Positions 35,968-46,304 of a stretch of DNA of 64,000 nt are shown piece after piece. Position 1 is the stretch's first letter; every line of letters begins with the position of its first letter. The position numbers and the translations under genes were made by a program. The notes under the pieces were generated by a model, which did no database searches, was not told where the DNA came from, and saw only the letters and a list, made by a program, of their open reading frames with translations. Source of the DNA: Sulfurospirillum arsenophilum NBRC 109478 (GTDB lineage: Bacteria > Campylobacterota > Campylobacteria > Campylobacterales > Sulfurospirillaceae); the NCBI RefSeq assembly GCF_000813345.1, contig NZ_BBQF01000001.1, forward strand, positions 744,001-808,000, written 5' to 3'.

Positions 35968-36610
35968 AATGAAATTATTGGCACTCTCGTTAGCGCTTAT
36001 CGGCAACCTTCATGCGGGGGATGTTTTTGAGGGGACTGTTGTTGACATCCTCGAAGGTGGTGGCTATACGTATATGCAGATTGACGATACGAAGAAAAAA
36101 TACTGGGTTGCTGTTGAAGGAACGAAGGTTGAAAAAGGAACAGAGGTTCGTTTTACCGAGGAGCTAAAAGCTAAAAATTTTGAGAGCAAGACATTGAATC
36201 GCAAATTTGATGAGATTGTGTTTGCTTCTAACCTTCAGTATCGAACACAAGTACCTGAAAAAGGCAATTTAGCACTCATGAGCGAGCAGGTTAAAGAGTC
36301 TCCGTATAAACAAAAAGATACCATGAGTGTTAAAGAGGCGTGGGAAAAACGTGCCAGTTTGAAAGATAAAACAATTGCCATTCGTGGTAAAGTTGTGAAA
36401 GCATCACCGAATATTATTGGACGTAACTGGATTCATATTCAAGATGGTACGGGTGAGGGAAGCGAAGTAGGGCGTGTGGTTTTTACGTCTTCTGAATTGC
36501 CAAAAGTGGGTGATATTGTAACCGCTTCCGGTGTGGTTCGTGTTGACAAAGATTTTGGTTCGGGCTACTCTTATAAAATCATTGTTGAAAACGCTACGTT
36601 TGTTCAATAA
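35960..36610 (+). CDS. nrfJ: Exported OB-fold-like protein at the nrfJ position
   Basis: The 216-residue protein has a signal peptide (about 1-19, ending LHAGD) and two beta-rich parts. The first (about 20-90) is GTVVDILEGGGYTYMQIDD, an OB-like strand pattern; the second (about 120-216) has SLKDKTIAIRGKVVKASPN, NWIHIQDGTG and VGDIVTASGVV, the layout of bacterial OB-fold proteins. Wolinella carries an nrfJ gene here of unknown role; the symbol rests on position. It overlaps nrfI by eight bases. It may help NrfA maturation. Confidence 0.72.
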   Translation: MNKMKLLALSLALIGNLHAGDVFEGTVVDILEGGGYTYMQIDDTKKKYWVAVEGTKVEKGTEVRFTEELKAKNFESKTLNRKFDEIVFASNLQYRTQVPEKGNLALMSEQVKESPYKQKDTMSVKEAWEKRASLKDKTIAIRGKVVKASPNIIGRNWIHIQDGTGEGSEVGRVVFTSSELPKVGDIVTASGVVRVDKDFGSGYSYKIIVENATFVQ

Positions 36611-36626
36611 ATCATAAAGAGGTTTA

Positions 36627-37289
36627 ATGTTAGGCGATCCTTTGGCGCTCATTACTTCATTGCCATTGTTCGATTCTCTACAAAGTGACGATATCCAAAA
36701 AATCGCCTCATTTTGCAGTGTACGTCACCATAAAGCAGGTGACGTGCTCTTTTATGAAAAAGACACCAAAGATTCGATTTATTATATCATCAAAGGCTCG
36801 GTCAAGTTTTATAAGGTTGACCGCTTTGACAATGAAATCTTCCTCTATAAGCTCTATTCAAACTCTCTTATTTTCAATGTCTCCAAGTTAATAGATAGCT
36901 TTTTCATCAGCTGTTACGCCAATGCGGAGTTTTTGGAAGACAGTACGGTGCTTTGCATCCAAAGTGAACCATTTCGAGAGATGATTTATACCAACCACCG
37001 CTTGATGACCAAGATTTTGGAAGAGTCGTTTAAGATGATTCAACAGATGCAGTGTATCATTAGTCGTGATGTCGTGTTTGATGGAACAGCAAAAGTCGCT
37101 CATATGCTGGTCAATGAGCTTGAGACGTTTAATAAACTCAAAAAACATGAAATTGCCTATATGCTCCACATTCAACCCGAGACACTTTCACGTATTTTAA
37201 ATAAACTCACCCGTAATGGAACCATTGAGATCGAAAAAAACAGCGTTGTGATCTTGAATATTCAAGAGCTCAAAGATATTTATGAGTAA
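36627..37289 (+). CDS. Crp/Fnr-family regulator downstream of nrf
   Basis: The 220-residue protein has a cNMP-like sensor barrel (about 10-125) and a winged helix whose recognition segment QPETLSRILNKL again shows E-x-x-S-R. It is only distantly similar to the regulator at 30543. Cys residues are scattered and form no Fnr cluster. It follows the nrfJ-position gene by 16 bases and precedes the PilJ-type sensor by 28 bases, so it is probably co-transcribed with nrf. Control of nrf and nap is the obvious hypothesis. Confidence 0.9.
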   Translation: MLGDPLALITSLPLFDSLQSDDIQKIASFCSVRHHKAGDVLFYEKDTKDSIYYIIKGSVKFYKVDRFDNEIFLYKLYSNSLIFNVSKLIDSFFISCYANAEFLEDSTVLCIQSEPFREMIYTNHRLMTKILEESFKMIQQMQCIISRDVVFDGTAKVAHMLVNELETFNKLKKHEIAYMLHIQPETLSRILNKLTRNGTIEIEKNSVVILNIQELKDIYE

Positions 37290-37317
37290 AAAATGATACT
37301 TTTTAGGACATTGTAAA

Positions 37318-38694
37318 ATGAAGCCAACCGCAATTAGTGCAAAGATGCGCCTCGCTGGGGGATTGTTGTCGTTTGTAATTATTTTCATCATTTCATTAAC
37401 CGTGATGATGAATCAGATGAGTAAAAAAGACTCCTATATCATCAATATTGCAGGCAAACAACGCATGCTCTCCCAAAAGATCAGTAAAGAGACCTTTTTC
37501 ATCGTGCATCGGCACACCAATGACTTTCGTGAGTTAAACACCGCGGTAAATCTGTTTGAAAATAGCCTGAAAGATCTTTTATACGGCAATGACAGCAAAG
37601 GAATTTACGCGCCTCAAAATGAGCGTATCCAAGCTAAACTAGGAGAAGTCATGGCGCTATGGCTTCCTTTTCGTGTCGAGGTTGAGGCATTGAAAAAAGG
37701 CATTGAAGAGGTGCGCCCCGATATGGAAGTGCTCACTCCTCGCATCGAAAAACTCCTTGTGCTCTCAGACTCTGTGGTGCAACGTATGGTGCGTGCAAAT
37801 CTGAGTAATGTTCACATTGACCTCTCAGGTCGCCAACGTATGCTCTCACAACGTATGGGGCTTTATGTCAACCGCTATTTACGCAGTGCCAACGCACAAG
37901 ATTTGCTTGTTTATGCCGATGCCAAAGCGCTTTACAATAAAACAATTAAGAGCTTTTTAGATGACCCTGCGGTGAAAAATGCTCCCGAAGTCTATGCCAT
38001 CGTTAAAGAAAACAATGCGTACTGGGAAGAGTACATGCTCTACTTAGACCATGTCATTGCAGTGGAGAGTGAGATCAACAAGCACTTGGCCTTTGTGTAT
38101 GAAAAAAATGTGCAATTGCTCAACGCGATGGATGAAGCAGTGTGGCTCTATACCGACCACAGCGAAGCGAAAAACGATATGTTTCTCAAATTTCAGTACA
38201 TTGCACTGATTATTGGGCTTATCATCATCGTTTATGCGTTTGTGATGACCAAAGAGATCATCGAGCATTTAGAAGGGTTTGTGCAAAAAGCCAAAGAGCT
38301 AGCACATGGCGATATAAGTAGCTTCTCTGGGCAAAATGTAACGCTCTCCTCCAACAGTGAAGATGAGCTGAAAGAAGCTTCAACGCACATCTCACTCTTT
38401 GTACAAAAGGTAAATCTTGCGATGAAAGACTCTGAAGATGCCCTCAAAAAAGCGGAAAATGCCGTTTCTCAACTGCAACAGCTAGCACTTGAAGTCGAAG
38501 ACGTCATCGAAGATATGGGCATTGATGAGAATGAGAAGAAGACATTTGATAAAAATGTGAACGCGACAGAGGACATTGCCATTCAATCGGCTGAAAATCT
38601 CATCCATGTTAACCGCATGTTACAAAAGCTGAAAAAAAGCCTTAATGCCATGGTCGAGAGTAGCCTGCAAATGGACGAGAAAAAAGAGGGGTAA
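37318..38694 (+). CDS. PilJ/NarX-like sensor membrane protein lacking an output domain
   Basis: The 458-residue protein has a membrane helix (about 13-33), a periplasmic part with two PilJ-type repeats, INIAGKQRMLSQKISKETF (about 42-60) and IDLSGRQRMLSQRMG (about 164-178), a second helix (about 292-311), a HAMP-like linker (about 312-365) and a charged coiled coil to the end. The repeat resembles the nitrate-binding P-box helix of NarX-type sensors. No histidine kinase, GGDEF or chemoreceptor hairpin follows. It could be a co-sensor for the adjacent regulators. Lying next to the nrf genes, nitrate or nitrite as ligand is a reasonable guess. Confidence 0.8.
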   Translation: MKPTAISAKMRLAGGLLSFVIIFIISLTVMMNQMSKKDSYIINIAGKQRMLSQKISKETFFIVHRHTNDFRELNTAVNLFENSLKDLLYGNDSKGIYAPQNERIQAKLGEVMALWLPFRVEVEALKKGIEEVRPDMEVLTPRIEKLLVLSDSVVQRMVRANLSNVHIDLSGRQRMLSQRMGLYVNRYLRSANAQDLLVYADAKALYNKTIKSFLDDPAVKNAPEVYAIVKENNAYWEEYMLYLDHVIAVESEINKHLAFVYEKNVQLLNAMDEAVWLYTDHSEAKNDMFLKFQYIALIIGLIIIVYAFVMTKEIIEHLEGFVQKAKELAHGDISSFSGQNVTLSSNSEDELKEASTHISLFVQKVNLAMKDSEDALKKAENAVSQLQQLALEVEDVIEDMGIDENEKKTFDKNVNATEDIAIQSAENLIHVNRMLQKLKKSLNAMVESSLQMDEKKEG

Positions 38695-38697
38695 GAT

Positions 38698-41172
38698 TTA
38701 CCTTACCCATTTCATGGTTGTGTCAATATGTGAAGTGATGTTCTGTGCTTCCATGGGTTTTGCAAAGTAGTATCCTTGCACTTCATCGCAACCATAGTGA
38801 TACATAATATCTAAAACCTCTTGATCTTCAACTCCCTCTGCAATCGTTTTGAGATTGAGACTTTTTGCCATCTGAATAATGGTTTTTACAATAACAGCAT
38901 CTTCTTGATCTTGAAGAAGATTTTGAATGAATGATCGATCTATTTTCAGTTTATCGACTTTAAAACGTTTGAGGTACGTTAAGCTTGAATACCCTGTCCC
39001 AAAATCATCAATAGAGAGCATAACACCAACTTCTTTTAAGTTTTGAATCATCTTAAGTGTTTCGTGTGTGTTGTGAATGAAGATAGATTCGGTGAGTTCA
39101 AGTTCTAAGAAGTTTGGATCTAGCCCTGAGAGATCAAGAGCTTTTTTGACAACAGCCTCAAGATTTCCACGTTTAAACTGAATGGCTGAAATATTGACTG
39201 CAACATGAATATAAAGTTGTTTTTGATGCCAAAAGGCGGCTTGTTTACACGCTTCTATCAACACCCATTCTCCTATCTCTACGATCAATCCACTGGACTC
39301 TGCAAGCGGAATAAACGTAAGAGGAGAGATGAGACCACGTTCTGGATGAATCCAGCGAATGAGTGCTTCAACACCTGTGATATGATGATTATTCAGATCA
39401 ATTTTGGGTTGATAGTGCAGTATGAGTTCACTATTTTTAATGGCGACTCTTAAATCATTTTGTAATTTTAACTGCTCTACCATCGCAGAACTTATGTGAG
39501 AAGAGTGAAACGCATAGATATTGCGACCTTGTGCCTTTGCTTGATACATTGCAATGTCAGCTCTTTGATAAAGTTTGTTAAAGGTTATCCCATCATCAGG
39601 GTAGAGAGAAACGCCAATGGAAACAGAAGTAAAAAGTGTATGGTTTCCAAGTCTGAAAGGATCTTCGAGCATTTTAAAAATTTTATCTATTGTGATGAGA
39701 ACATCATGAGAGTGATGAATATGTGAGAGAATAATTAAAAACTCATCACCACCTTGTCTACTCAATGTGTCGGTTTCGCGGATACATGACCCTAATCGTG
39801 ATGTGATAAGTTTGAGTATAGTATCGCCTGCAAGATGCCCAAGTGAGTCATTAATATCTTTAAATTTATCAAGATCAATAAATAAAAAAGCAACCTTACT
39901 GTCATTTCGTTTGGCATAAGCGATGGCTTGTTCAGCTCGGTCTTTGGCAAGTGCGCGATTTGGAAGATTGGTTAGCGTGTCATGTTGCGCCATAAAAGCC
40001 ATTTGTCTCTCAGCATGCTTACGTTCTGTTATATCACGTGCTGTTCCAATCGTTCCAATGATTTTTCCATGACTATCTCTGAAAGGATTTTTAATGCTCT
40101 CAATCCATATCTCATGGTCTGGGTTGGGTGAAATCATCTCTTCAACTTTGACGGTGATTTTTTCTTTCATAACCTGCAAATCAACATCAATATGTGCCTT
40201 GGATGTTTTTTCATCGAAAAAATCAGAATCATGTTTACCGATCATCTCTTGAGCACTTACACCAAATCGATTAGCAAGTACTTGATTGACGATGATGTAT
40301 TTTCCCTCTTTATCTTTGATCCATGCCATTTCGGTAATATTGTTAATAAATTGTTCAAACTGAGAGAGTGTGGCATTAAGGTGCATTTCTAATTTTTTGC
40401 GTTTGGTGATATGCCTTCCAACGGCTAAAACACTTATCAGCTCTTCATGGTCATCAAATTCTGGGATAAGGCGTACCTCTGCCCAAAGATGCTCACCTGA
40501 TGATAGTGTTGAAACTTCCAACATCGATTCTTGTTTAGTGTGAATGACCTCTTGCAGTTTTAACTCAAATTCTTTGTAATTTAACAGTAATTTAGACTCT
40601 TTGGGTGTTTTTCCCAGTAGCTTGGCAGCAGAACGGTTAAACGCTTTAATAGTCATTGCATTGACATAAATTTTACGACATAAGGTATCGTAACGGATAA
40701 TGGCATCGGGAGAGTTTTCAGCAAGGGCACGAAACATATTTTCGCGAGAAAGAAGCTCTTTTTGAAGGTTTTTGTATGCCGAAATATCTCGACCAATGGC
40801 CAATACGCTCTTGACAGTTTGGTCGTGCGAAAATTCTGGTACATGTAGATGTTGAAAGTAATGGTAACTTCCATCTGTATTTTCAAATGTAACTTCTACG
40901 GTATCAACTTTACCTGTCGTGATGACATGTTGAATGCTTTTCATAACATTTAAACGATCATTAGGAATTGCGGCGTGTAAAGATTCGGTAGGTGTTTTAC
41001 CAAGGAGGTCAGATGCTGATAGCCCACACAGTTTTTCTACCGCATGATTGACATAGATGTGACGGCAGTCACGATCGTAACGGTAAATTGGATCATGTAT
41101 GTTTTCAGCAAGTGAGCGGATTTCACACTTTCTTTGACAGGTATTTGTGTTATTCGTGTAGGAGTGACTCAT
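38698..41172 (-). CDS. PAS-PAS-PAS-GGDEF-EAL cyclic-di-GMP protein
   Basis: The 824-residue cytoplasmic protein has three PAS/PAC repeats (about 15-130, 137-255, 268-390; each followed by ISAYK, ITKRKK or ITERKH), a GGDEF domain (about 395-555) and an EAL domain (about 565-815). GGDEF is intact (RQGGDEF) and a RETD I-site precedes it by five residues. EAL is also intact: GVEALIRW, VNISAIQF, DDFGTGYSS, LKIDRSF and GYYFAKP. Either or both activities are possible. It is expressed toward the PilJ sensor gene (convergent, three bases apart), and its start follows the big kinase by 110 bases. Confidence 0.92.
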   Translation of the reverse strand: MSHSYTNNTNTCQRKCEIRSLAENIHDPIYRYDRDCRHIYVNHAVEKLCGLSASDLLGKTPTESLHAAIPNDRLNVMKSIQHVITTGKVDTVEVTFENTDGSYHYFQHLHVPEFSHDQTVKSVLAIGRDISAYKNLQKELLSRENMFRALAENSPDAIIRYDTLCRKIYVNAMTIKAFNRSAAKLLGKTPKESKLLLNYKEFELKLQEVIHTKQESMLEVSTLSSGEHLWAEVRLIPEFDDHEELISVLAVGRHITKRKKLEMHLNATLSQFEQFINNITEMAWIKDKEGKYIIVNQVLANRFGVSAQEMIGKHDSDFFDEKTSKAHIDVDLQVMKEKITVKVEEMISPNPDHEIWIESIKNPFRDSHGKIIGTIGTARDITERKHAERQMAFMAQHDTLTNLPNRALAKDRAEQAIAYAKRNDSKVAFLFIDLDKFKDINDSLGHLAGDTILKLITSRLGSCIRETDTLSRQGGDEFLIILSHIHHSHDVLITIDKIFKMLEDPFRLGNHTLFTSVSIGVSLYPDDGITFNKLYQRADIAMYQAKAQGRNIYAFHSSHISSAMVEQLKLQNDLRVAIKNSELILHYQPKIDLNNHHITGVEALIRWIHPERGLISPLTFIPLAESSGLIVEIGEWVLIEACKQAAFWHQKQLYIHVAVNISAIQFKRGNLEAVVKKALDLSGLDPNFLELELTESIFIHNTHETLKMIQNLKEVGVMLSIDDFGTGYSSLTYLKRFKVDKLKIDRSFIQNLLQDQEDAVIVKTIIQMAKSLNLKTIAEGVEDQEVLDIMYHYGCDEVQGYYFAKPMEAQNITSHIDTTMKWVR

Positions 41173-41282
41173 CTAGCAACCTTTTTTGCACACATAGCAT
41201 CACTACAGTGGCTTTTGACAATTTTTAAGACTACATTTTTTTCAATGGCATTCGTAAAGATAGTGCTGAATCTATTCATACG

Positions 41283-44200
41283 TTAGGTAGCCCCTTTTTC
41301 TTTTGTGATATTTTTCACCAGTGATATTCCAAAGTTTGTCTCATTAAATTTAAAGTAAGTGGCAGTCACATGAACATCCAGTATAGATCCATCTTTTCTT
41401 TGGTGTTTCGTTTCAAATGTTAAGGTTCTGCTTATATCTTGCTCTTTTGCTATGGTATCTATTTGTTCACTTCCTAAGAGCATATCGATGTCATGAATTT
41501 TCATACCAACGAGTTCTTTTGGTTCAAAGCCCAACATACGTGATGCCGTATCATTTGCATAGACTATAGCGCTATTCGATGAGATGATGTAAATTGCATT
41601 ATCAGCTTCATTGATAGCAGCTTCGAGGAGTTTGAGTTGTTCTTCTGTCATTTTTCGATCGGTTATATCGCGTGAGAGTACTAAGAAAGTATCGTTCAAT
41701 GCTTTCTTGGAGACTGAAAATTCAAACCATCTTTTTCCTTCTAAGAGATCAACACCAATAATATGTCCAAAAGAAAAGCCTTGTTGCGATGCTTCAGAAA
41801 GTGCTTGTATGGTTGTGGTTGCCGCTTCAAAAGAGAGAACATCGTGTACATTGTGGGTTAAAAGGATTTTTTTATGAGCTGAAAGTAAGTGTTCATTTTG
41901 TGCCCAGACATTGAGATAATTCCCCTTCCTATCAATTTCAAAGAGCAAATCAGGAATTGCATTGATAATACCCTCGTTAAATTCTAATGCACTTTGAAGC
42001 TGAGATGTTCTTTCTCTCACTTTCTTTTCCAATGTAATATTAAGTTCTTTGATAGTATCTTCTGCCTCTTTTCGTTTGCTAATATCACGAATAGTTCCAA
42101 CTAAATATTTCCCTTTACCATTCACTTCGAACATAGATTTGACCGTTTGAATGTAATAAGTATTACCGTTGCTTGTGGTAAAAAATTCTTCATTTACATT
42201 AACTTCATGGGTCTCAAATACAATCTCATCTTTTGCCCAGAAAATATCGGCTTCTTCTTTTGGAAAAAAATCATAATCGGATTTGCCAAGGAGCTCATTT
42301 CGTGGTATACCTACAAGTTGGTAGAAAGCTTCATTGAGAAGTACCCAGGTGTGTTGTCTATCTTTAACAAAAACAGGGTCTGGAATAGAATCAATAAGAT
42401 GATTGAGAAAATAGTACGAATCAGCAAGTTCTTGTTCCATCTGTTTACGTTCTGTAATGTCTCTTCCAATGCCAAGTATGCCTATTAAAGTTTGATCGTT
42501 ATAGACAGGAACTTTCCTTGTTTCTAAAAATGCGTATTGTCCATTATTTTGAAACACTTCTTCTTCGTTGATACAAATTGTACTCGCAGCCATTGCTTCA
42601 GCATCTTTTTGACGGAAATAATCACTTTGTTCTTTGGTGACAAAATCGTAATCTGTTTTGCCGATGATTTCATCTTTATATGTTCCTAAAAATTTTTCGT
42701 AAGCTGGATTGCACATCAAATAGATACCGTTTTTATCTTTGAGCCATATCTTATCGGGGATTGTAGAGATAATCGCTAAAAGGTTTGCTTGGTTTTCTTT
42801 TAATTGCTCTTCAATTCTTTTACGCTCTGTAATGTCATGAACATAGCCGTACCACGTAATATCTCCGTTGGCACTTCGCTCTGGTTTGGTGTTGCTTTCC
42901 ATCCAACGCTCACCCTTGTGTGGATGGATGATTCGGTACTCCTCATGCCACACTGACATCTCTTCTGCTGATTTGAGAATGGATTCATGAATGTGTTGTG
43001 CACCATCGGGGTGCGTAAGTGCAAGAAGAGACGCCGCATCTTTTTTCATATCTTCTGGGTGTAATCCAAAAAGATCAACAATATTGGGTGAAACGTAGGG
43101 CATATACATAGAGCCGTCGGTGCGTAAGCAAAAGCTTCCCATCATACCAGGAGAAGAGTCTGCTAATAAGCGAAGTTCTTGCTCTTTTTGTGCCAAAGCT
43201 TCATATGCATGGATCTGTTTTGTAATATCTTCGATAAGTGTTAAGAAGTAACTCGCCCTTCCATCGGTGTCTCTTATACACGTTGTTGAAAGATTGCTAT
43301 AAAGAAGGCTACCATCTTTGCGAATAAACCGCTTTTGGATTGTAAATCCTTCAATTTCTCCTCTCAGAACGCGTTCAAATTGTGTAACATCAGGTTTTAA
43401 GTCTTCAGGATAGGTAATCTCTGACCATGTTTTGTGGGTCAATTCTTCTTGGGTGTACCCAAACATGGTACACAATTTATCGTTGACTTTGAGCCAATTT
43501 TTTTCAGGAGAAGAGATCGCCATACCTATCAGCTGTTTTTCAAAAAAGAGGTGCATACGTGCATCTTCTTTTTTCTCTTCAAGCAGTATGCGCTCTGTGA
43601 TATCACGTGCGATAGCGAGGCTATATTCTGCACCATTGTACTCGAAGTAGTTGGAGCTTACTTCTATCGCAAAGAGCGTGCCATCTTTTCGTCGGTGTTG
43701 CGATACTCCTAATGTTGTCCCCATCTTTTTGATGTCTCTCCAGTGTGATTTCCACCACTCCATAGGACAGTTTGGATCTATATCAACAACTCCCATTGTG
43801 GAGAGTTCTTCTTTTGAGTAACCCAGTGCTTGACACGCTCCTTCATTAACATAATGAAACAACGAATGTTCATCAATCAAATAGACCGCTTCGTTAATTT
43901 TATTGAGTGCGAATTCTTTAAGCAGTAAGTCTTTTTCTGTCGCTTTACGTTCGGTAATATCTCGTATGTTGGCGATATAATAGAGTATTGCGCCCTCGTC
44001 ATTTTTAATGACGGTCAAATCAATACTAACGGGGAATTGCGTTCCATCTTTTTTTCGATGAATTGCTTCAAATGATACAAAGCCTTTTTTAAAGGCTTCT
44101 TTTTGATTTTGTTCTAACAAATCAAGATTTGAGGAGGCAAACAGATCGGGTACACTCAGTGATTTTATCTCTTTTTCTGTGTATTGGTACATTGTTTTAA

Positions 44201-46292
44201 AAGCAGGATTGACCATTTCAAAAGTAATACTGATTCCACTGTGGAGTGAGACTGCCCAGTGTGTTTGCGAAAAAATATTTTCCCATTGTTTAAGGGTTTT
44301 TTCTATTGCATTTTTTATGCTGAGTTCTCTCTCTAATCGTGTTATTCTTTGCAGTGTGGGCTCTGAGATGACATCTATGGTGTCAAGATTTTCTGAAACT
44401 TCGCTATCTCCAAGTGGTAAAGAGAGTGTAAATATGGCACCAGTATCACTGTTTTTGACGTTTAAAATACCTCCAAGTTTTTTTTCAATAATGGTTTTAG
44501 TGATAAAAAGTCCTATGCCAATACCTTCTTCTTTGGAACTGATGCAAGGCTCAAATATTTTTTCCATGGGTTCTTCAAATATGCCACCCGCATTATCTTT
44601 TACTTCTATAATGTTGGCATTATTGGTCTGGTAGGTGTGTATAGATATGGTAGGATTTACGATATTTCTTGCCACAAAAACGTCTTTTGCGTTTATAATA
44701 ATATTGAGAAGCGCATGGGCAAATTCGTTTTTATTACCCATGATGACCATAGCATCTTGTTTTTCAAATACTAGCTCAATATGATCTGTATCCATGGAGT
44801 ATTTGATAATTTTTTTGATATTTTCTATCTCTTCAACAATGTTAAACTCTTCTTTTTTATCTGTTTTATATTGAAAAAAACGGTAAAAAGTATCGATTGT
44901 ACGAGAGAGATGATTGATGATTCCATGGCTGAGTTCTATTGCATTGAGTAGCTTTTCGTTGCTGACACTGCCTTGGAAAACAAGAGTGCTCTTAAGATTG
45001 GATTGGATTGCGCCTATTGATCCTAAAGGCTCTTTCCACTGGTGGGCGATGTTGCGGATGAGTTCACCCACAGAGGTGTAACGGGATTGTAAGAAGAGTA
45101 TTTTATTTTGTGTCTGAAGTTGCGTTAAAGCTTTCGTGTGCTCGAGTGATAAATGTCTTATCTTATAACCAAGGGCAAGGGAGAAAAAAATCATCTCTAG
45201 GATAGAGCCAATCAAGAGTGGCATAGAGGTAGAAAAAGAGTAGTCAATAATGCCAATGACCATGCAAATGGTTATGGTTCCTCCTATAAAAAAAGCGGCA
45301 ATCGATAGTAGAAAATAATTGGCAAGAGGGTTTTTGTGATATTTAGCAAATACTCCCATTCCTAATGATATGAACATCGTACATACAAGCGCTCCCATGG
45401 CTATATAATGCCCCATTGCACCCAATGGCATGGTGCAAAAGAGTATGAAGATCACGGCAGCTATAAAGAGGGTATTGCGATAGAGCGTAGATGAGCGTTC
45501 TTTGATATTTAAAAAACTGAGTGCAAAAAGTATGAAAAAGAGAGTACCTGCTTGCATAATAATCACTCTTAATGCGTTTCTTACATAAAGATGATTTTGG
45601 AGCCAAGGTGAAAAATATTCTCGCATAGAGAGAATGAGGCAAAAAAGGCAAAAAATATAGAGAGAATACAACAAATAGTCGCGTTCTTTTGTTGCTATAA
45701 ACAAAATGCAGTTGTATAAAAAAAGTGCCAAAAAAACCCCTGCGAAAATGCTTACAGCAATAATGTCTGGTAAAGCAAAACGTTGCAATGCCCCCTCTGT
45801 TCCTAAAGTTATAGGAACAATGAGTGCGTTATGGGATTGGATTTTGAAAAGATACACTAAAGGCTCATTGATCTCAAGTACAGGTATGCGTAAATCGAAC
45901 GTTTGAATATCTCGCTCTTGGATGGGTATCATAGCACCTGAAGAACCTTGCTGTAGCAAAACCCCTTGATGATAGATAAAATACTCAACATGATCTAACG
46001 ATAAATTTGCAAGGTTTAGAAAAAGTTCTTGAGAACATCCATTTTGAATTTCAATGCCTATCCAGATGGGTTCATCTAAAAAACCAAAGCTTTTTGCCTG
46101 TTTTGGAAGTAGCTGAAAATGATTTTGCTGAAAATGCTCATAGGCATCTGAGGGAGAGAGCGATTTATGTGAATAGGCAGGAGATTTTGTGATGACTATA
46201 TGAGGATGCTGGTCTAAAATAGTGAATGAATCCAATCCAGATAATGGCATCCAGCAGAGTGTGATCAAAAAATAACATAAGGTCTGCATCAT
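41283..46292 (-). CDS. Giant membrane histidine kinase: 7TM-DISM sensor, central kinase, eight C-terminal PAS domains
   Basis: The 1669-residue protein starts with a signal peptide, a 7TMR-DISMED2 extracellular domain (about 25-160) and a 7TM block (about 178-380). A HisKA-type helix with phospho-acceptor IAHQWKEPL (His near 414) and an HATPase with IIINAKDVF (N box), VKDNAGGIF and GIGIGLFITK (G boxes) follow to about 630. The rest (about 650-1669) is eight PAS/PAC repeats, each ending in a DIT/DISxR motif (ITERKATEKD, ITERILLEE, ITKQIHAYE, ITERKRIEE, ITERKQMEQ, ISKRKEAED, ITDRKMTEE, ITKEKGAT). PAS domains usually lie before the kinase, so this order is odd. The response regulator gene lies 12 bases upstream in the same direction. 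Confidence 0.88.
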   Translation of the reverse strand: MMQTLCYFLITLCWMPLSGLDSFTILDQHPHIVITKSPAYSHKSLSPSDAYEHFQQNHFQLLPKQAKSFGFLDEPIWIGIEIQNGCSQELFLNLANLSLDHVEYFIYHQGVLLQQGSSGAMIPIQERDIQTFDLRIPVLEINEPLVYLFKIQSHNALIVPITLGTEGALQRFALPDIIAVSIFAGVFLALFLYNCILFIATKERDYLLYSLYIFCLFCLILSMREYFSPWLQNHLYVRNALRVIIMQAGTLFFILFALSFLNIKERSSTLYRNTLFIAAVIFILFCTMPLGAMGHYIAMGALVCTMFISLGMGVFAKYHKNPLANYFLLSIAAFFIGGTITICMVIGIIDYSFSTSMPLLIGSILEMIFFSLALGYKIRHLSLEHTKALTQLQTQNKILFLQSRYTSVGELIRNIAHQWKEPLGSIGAIQSNLKSTLVFQGSVSNEKLLNAIELSHGIINHLSRTIDTFYRFFQYKTDKKEEFNIVEEIENIKKIIKYSMDTDHIELVFEKQDAMVIMGNKNEFAHALLNIIINAKDVFVARNIVNPTISIHTYQTNNANIIEVKDNAGGIFEEPMEKIFEPCISSKEEGIGIGLFITKTIIEKKLGGILNVKNSDTGAIFTLSLPLGDSEVSENLDTIDVISEPTLQRITRLERELSIKNAIEKTLKQWENIFSQTHWAVSLHSGISITFEMVNPAFKTMYQYTEKEIKSLSVPDLFASSNLDLLEQNQKEAFKKGFVSFEAIHRKKDGTQFPVSIDLTVIKNDEGAILYYIANIRDITERKATEKDLLLKEFALNKINEAVYLIDEHSLFHYVNEGACQALGYSKEELSTMGVVDIDPNCPMEWWKSHWRDIKKMGTTLGVSQHRRKDGTLFAIEVSSNYFEYNGAEYSLAIARDITERILLEEKKEDARMHLFFEKQLIGMAISSPEKNWLKVNDKLCTMFGYTQEELTHKTWSEITYPEDLKPDVTQFERVLRGEIEGFTIQKRFIRKDGSLLYSNLSTTCIRDTDGRASYFLTLIEDITKQIHAYEALAQKEQELRLLADSSPGMMGSFCLRTDGSMYMPYVSPNIVDLFGLHPEDMKKDAASLLALTHPDGAQHIHESILKSAEEMSVWHEEYRIIHPHKGERWMESNTKPERSANGDITWYGYVHDITERKRIEEQLKENQANLLAIISTIPDKIWLKDKNGIYLMCNPAYEKFLGTYKDEIIGKTDYDFVTKEQSDYFRQKDAEAMAASTICINEEEVFQNNGQYAFLETRKVPVYNDQTLIGILGIGRDITERKQMEQELADSYYFLNHLIDSIPDPVFVKDRQHTWVLLNEAFYQLVGIPRNELLGKSDYDFFPKEEADIFWAKDEIVFETHEVNVNEEFFTTSNGNTYYIQTVKSMFEVNGKGKYLVGTIRDISKRKEAEDTIKELNITLEKKVRERTSQLQSALEFNEGIINAIPDLLFEIDRKGNYLNVWAQNEHLLSAHKKILLTHNVHDVLSFEAATTTIQALSEASQQGFSFGHIIGVDLLEGKRWFEFSVSKKALNDTFLVLSRDITDRKMTEEQLKLLEAAINEADNAIYIISSNSAIVYANDTASRMLGFEPKELVGMKIHDIDMLLGSEQIDTIAKEQDISRTLTFETKHQRKDGSILDVHVTATYFKFNETNFGISLVKNITKEKGAT

Positions 46293-46304
46293 AGCACTTC
46301 TTTG

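Noticed and set aside
44179-44634. Plus-strand 151-codon open frame
   Set aside because: It lies inside the giant kinase gene on the opposite strand and has Ser/Leu-rich shadow composition.
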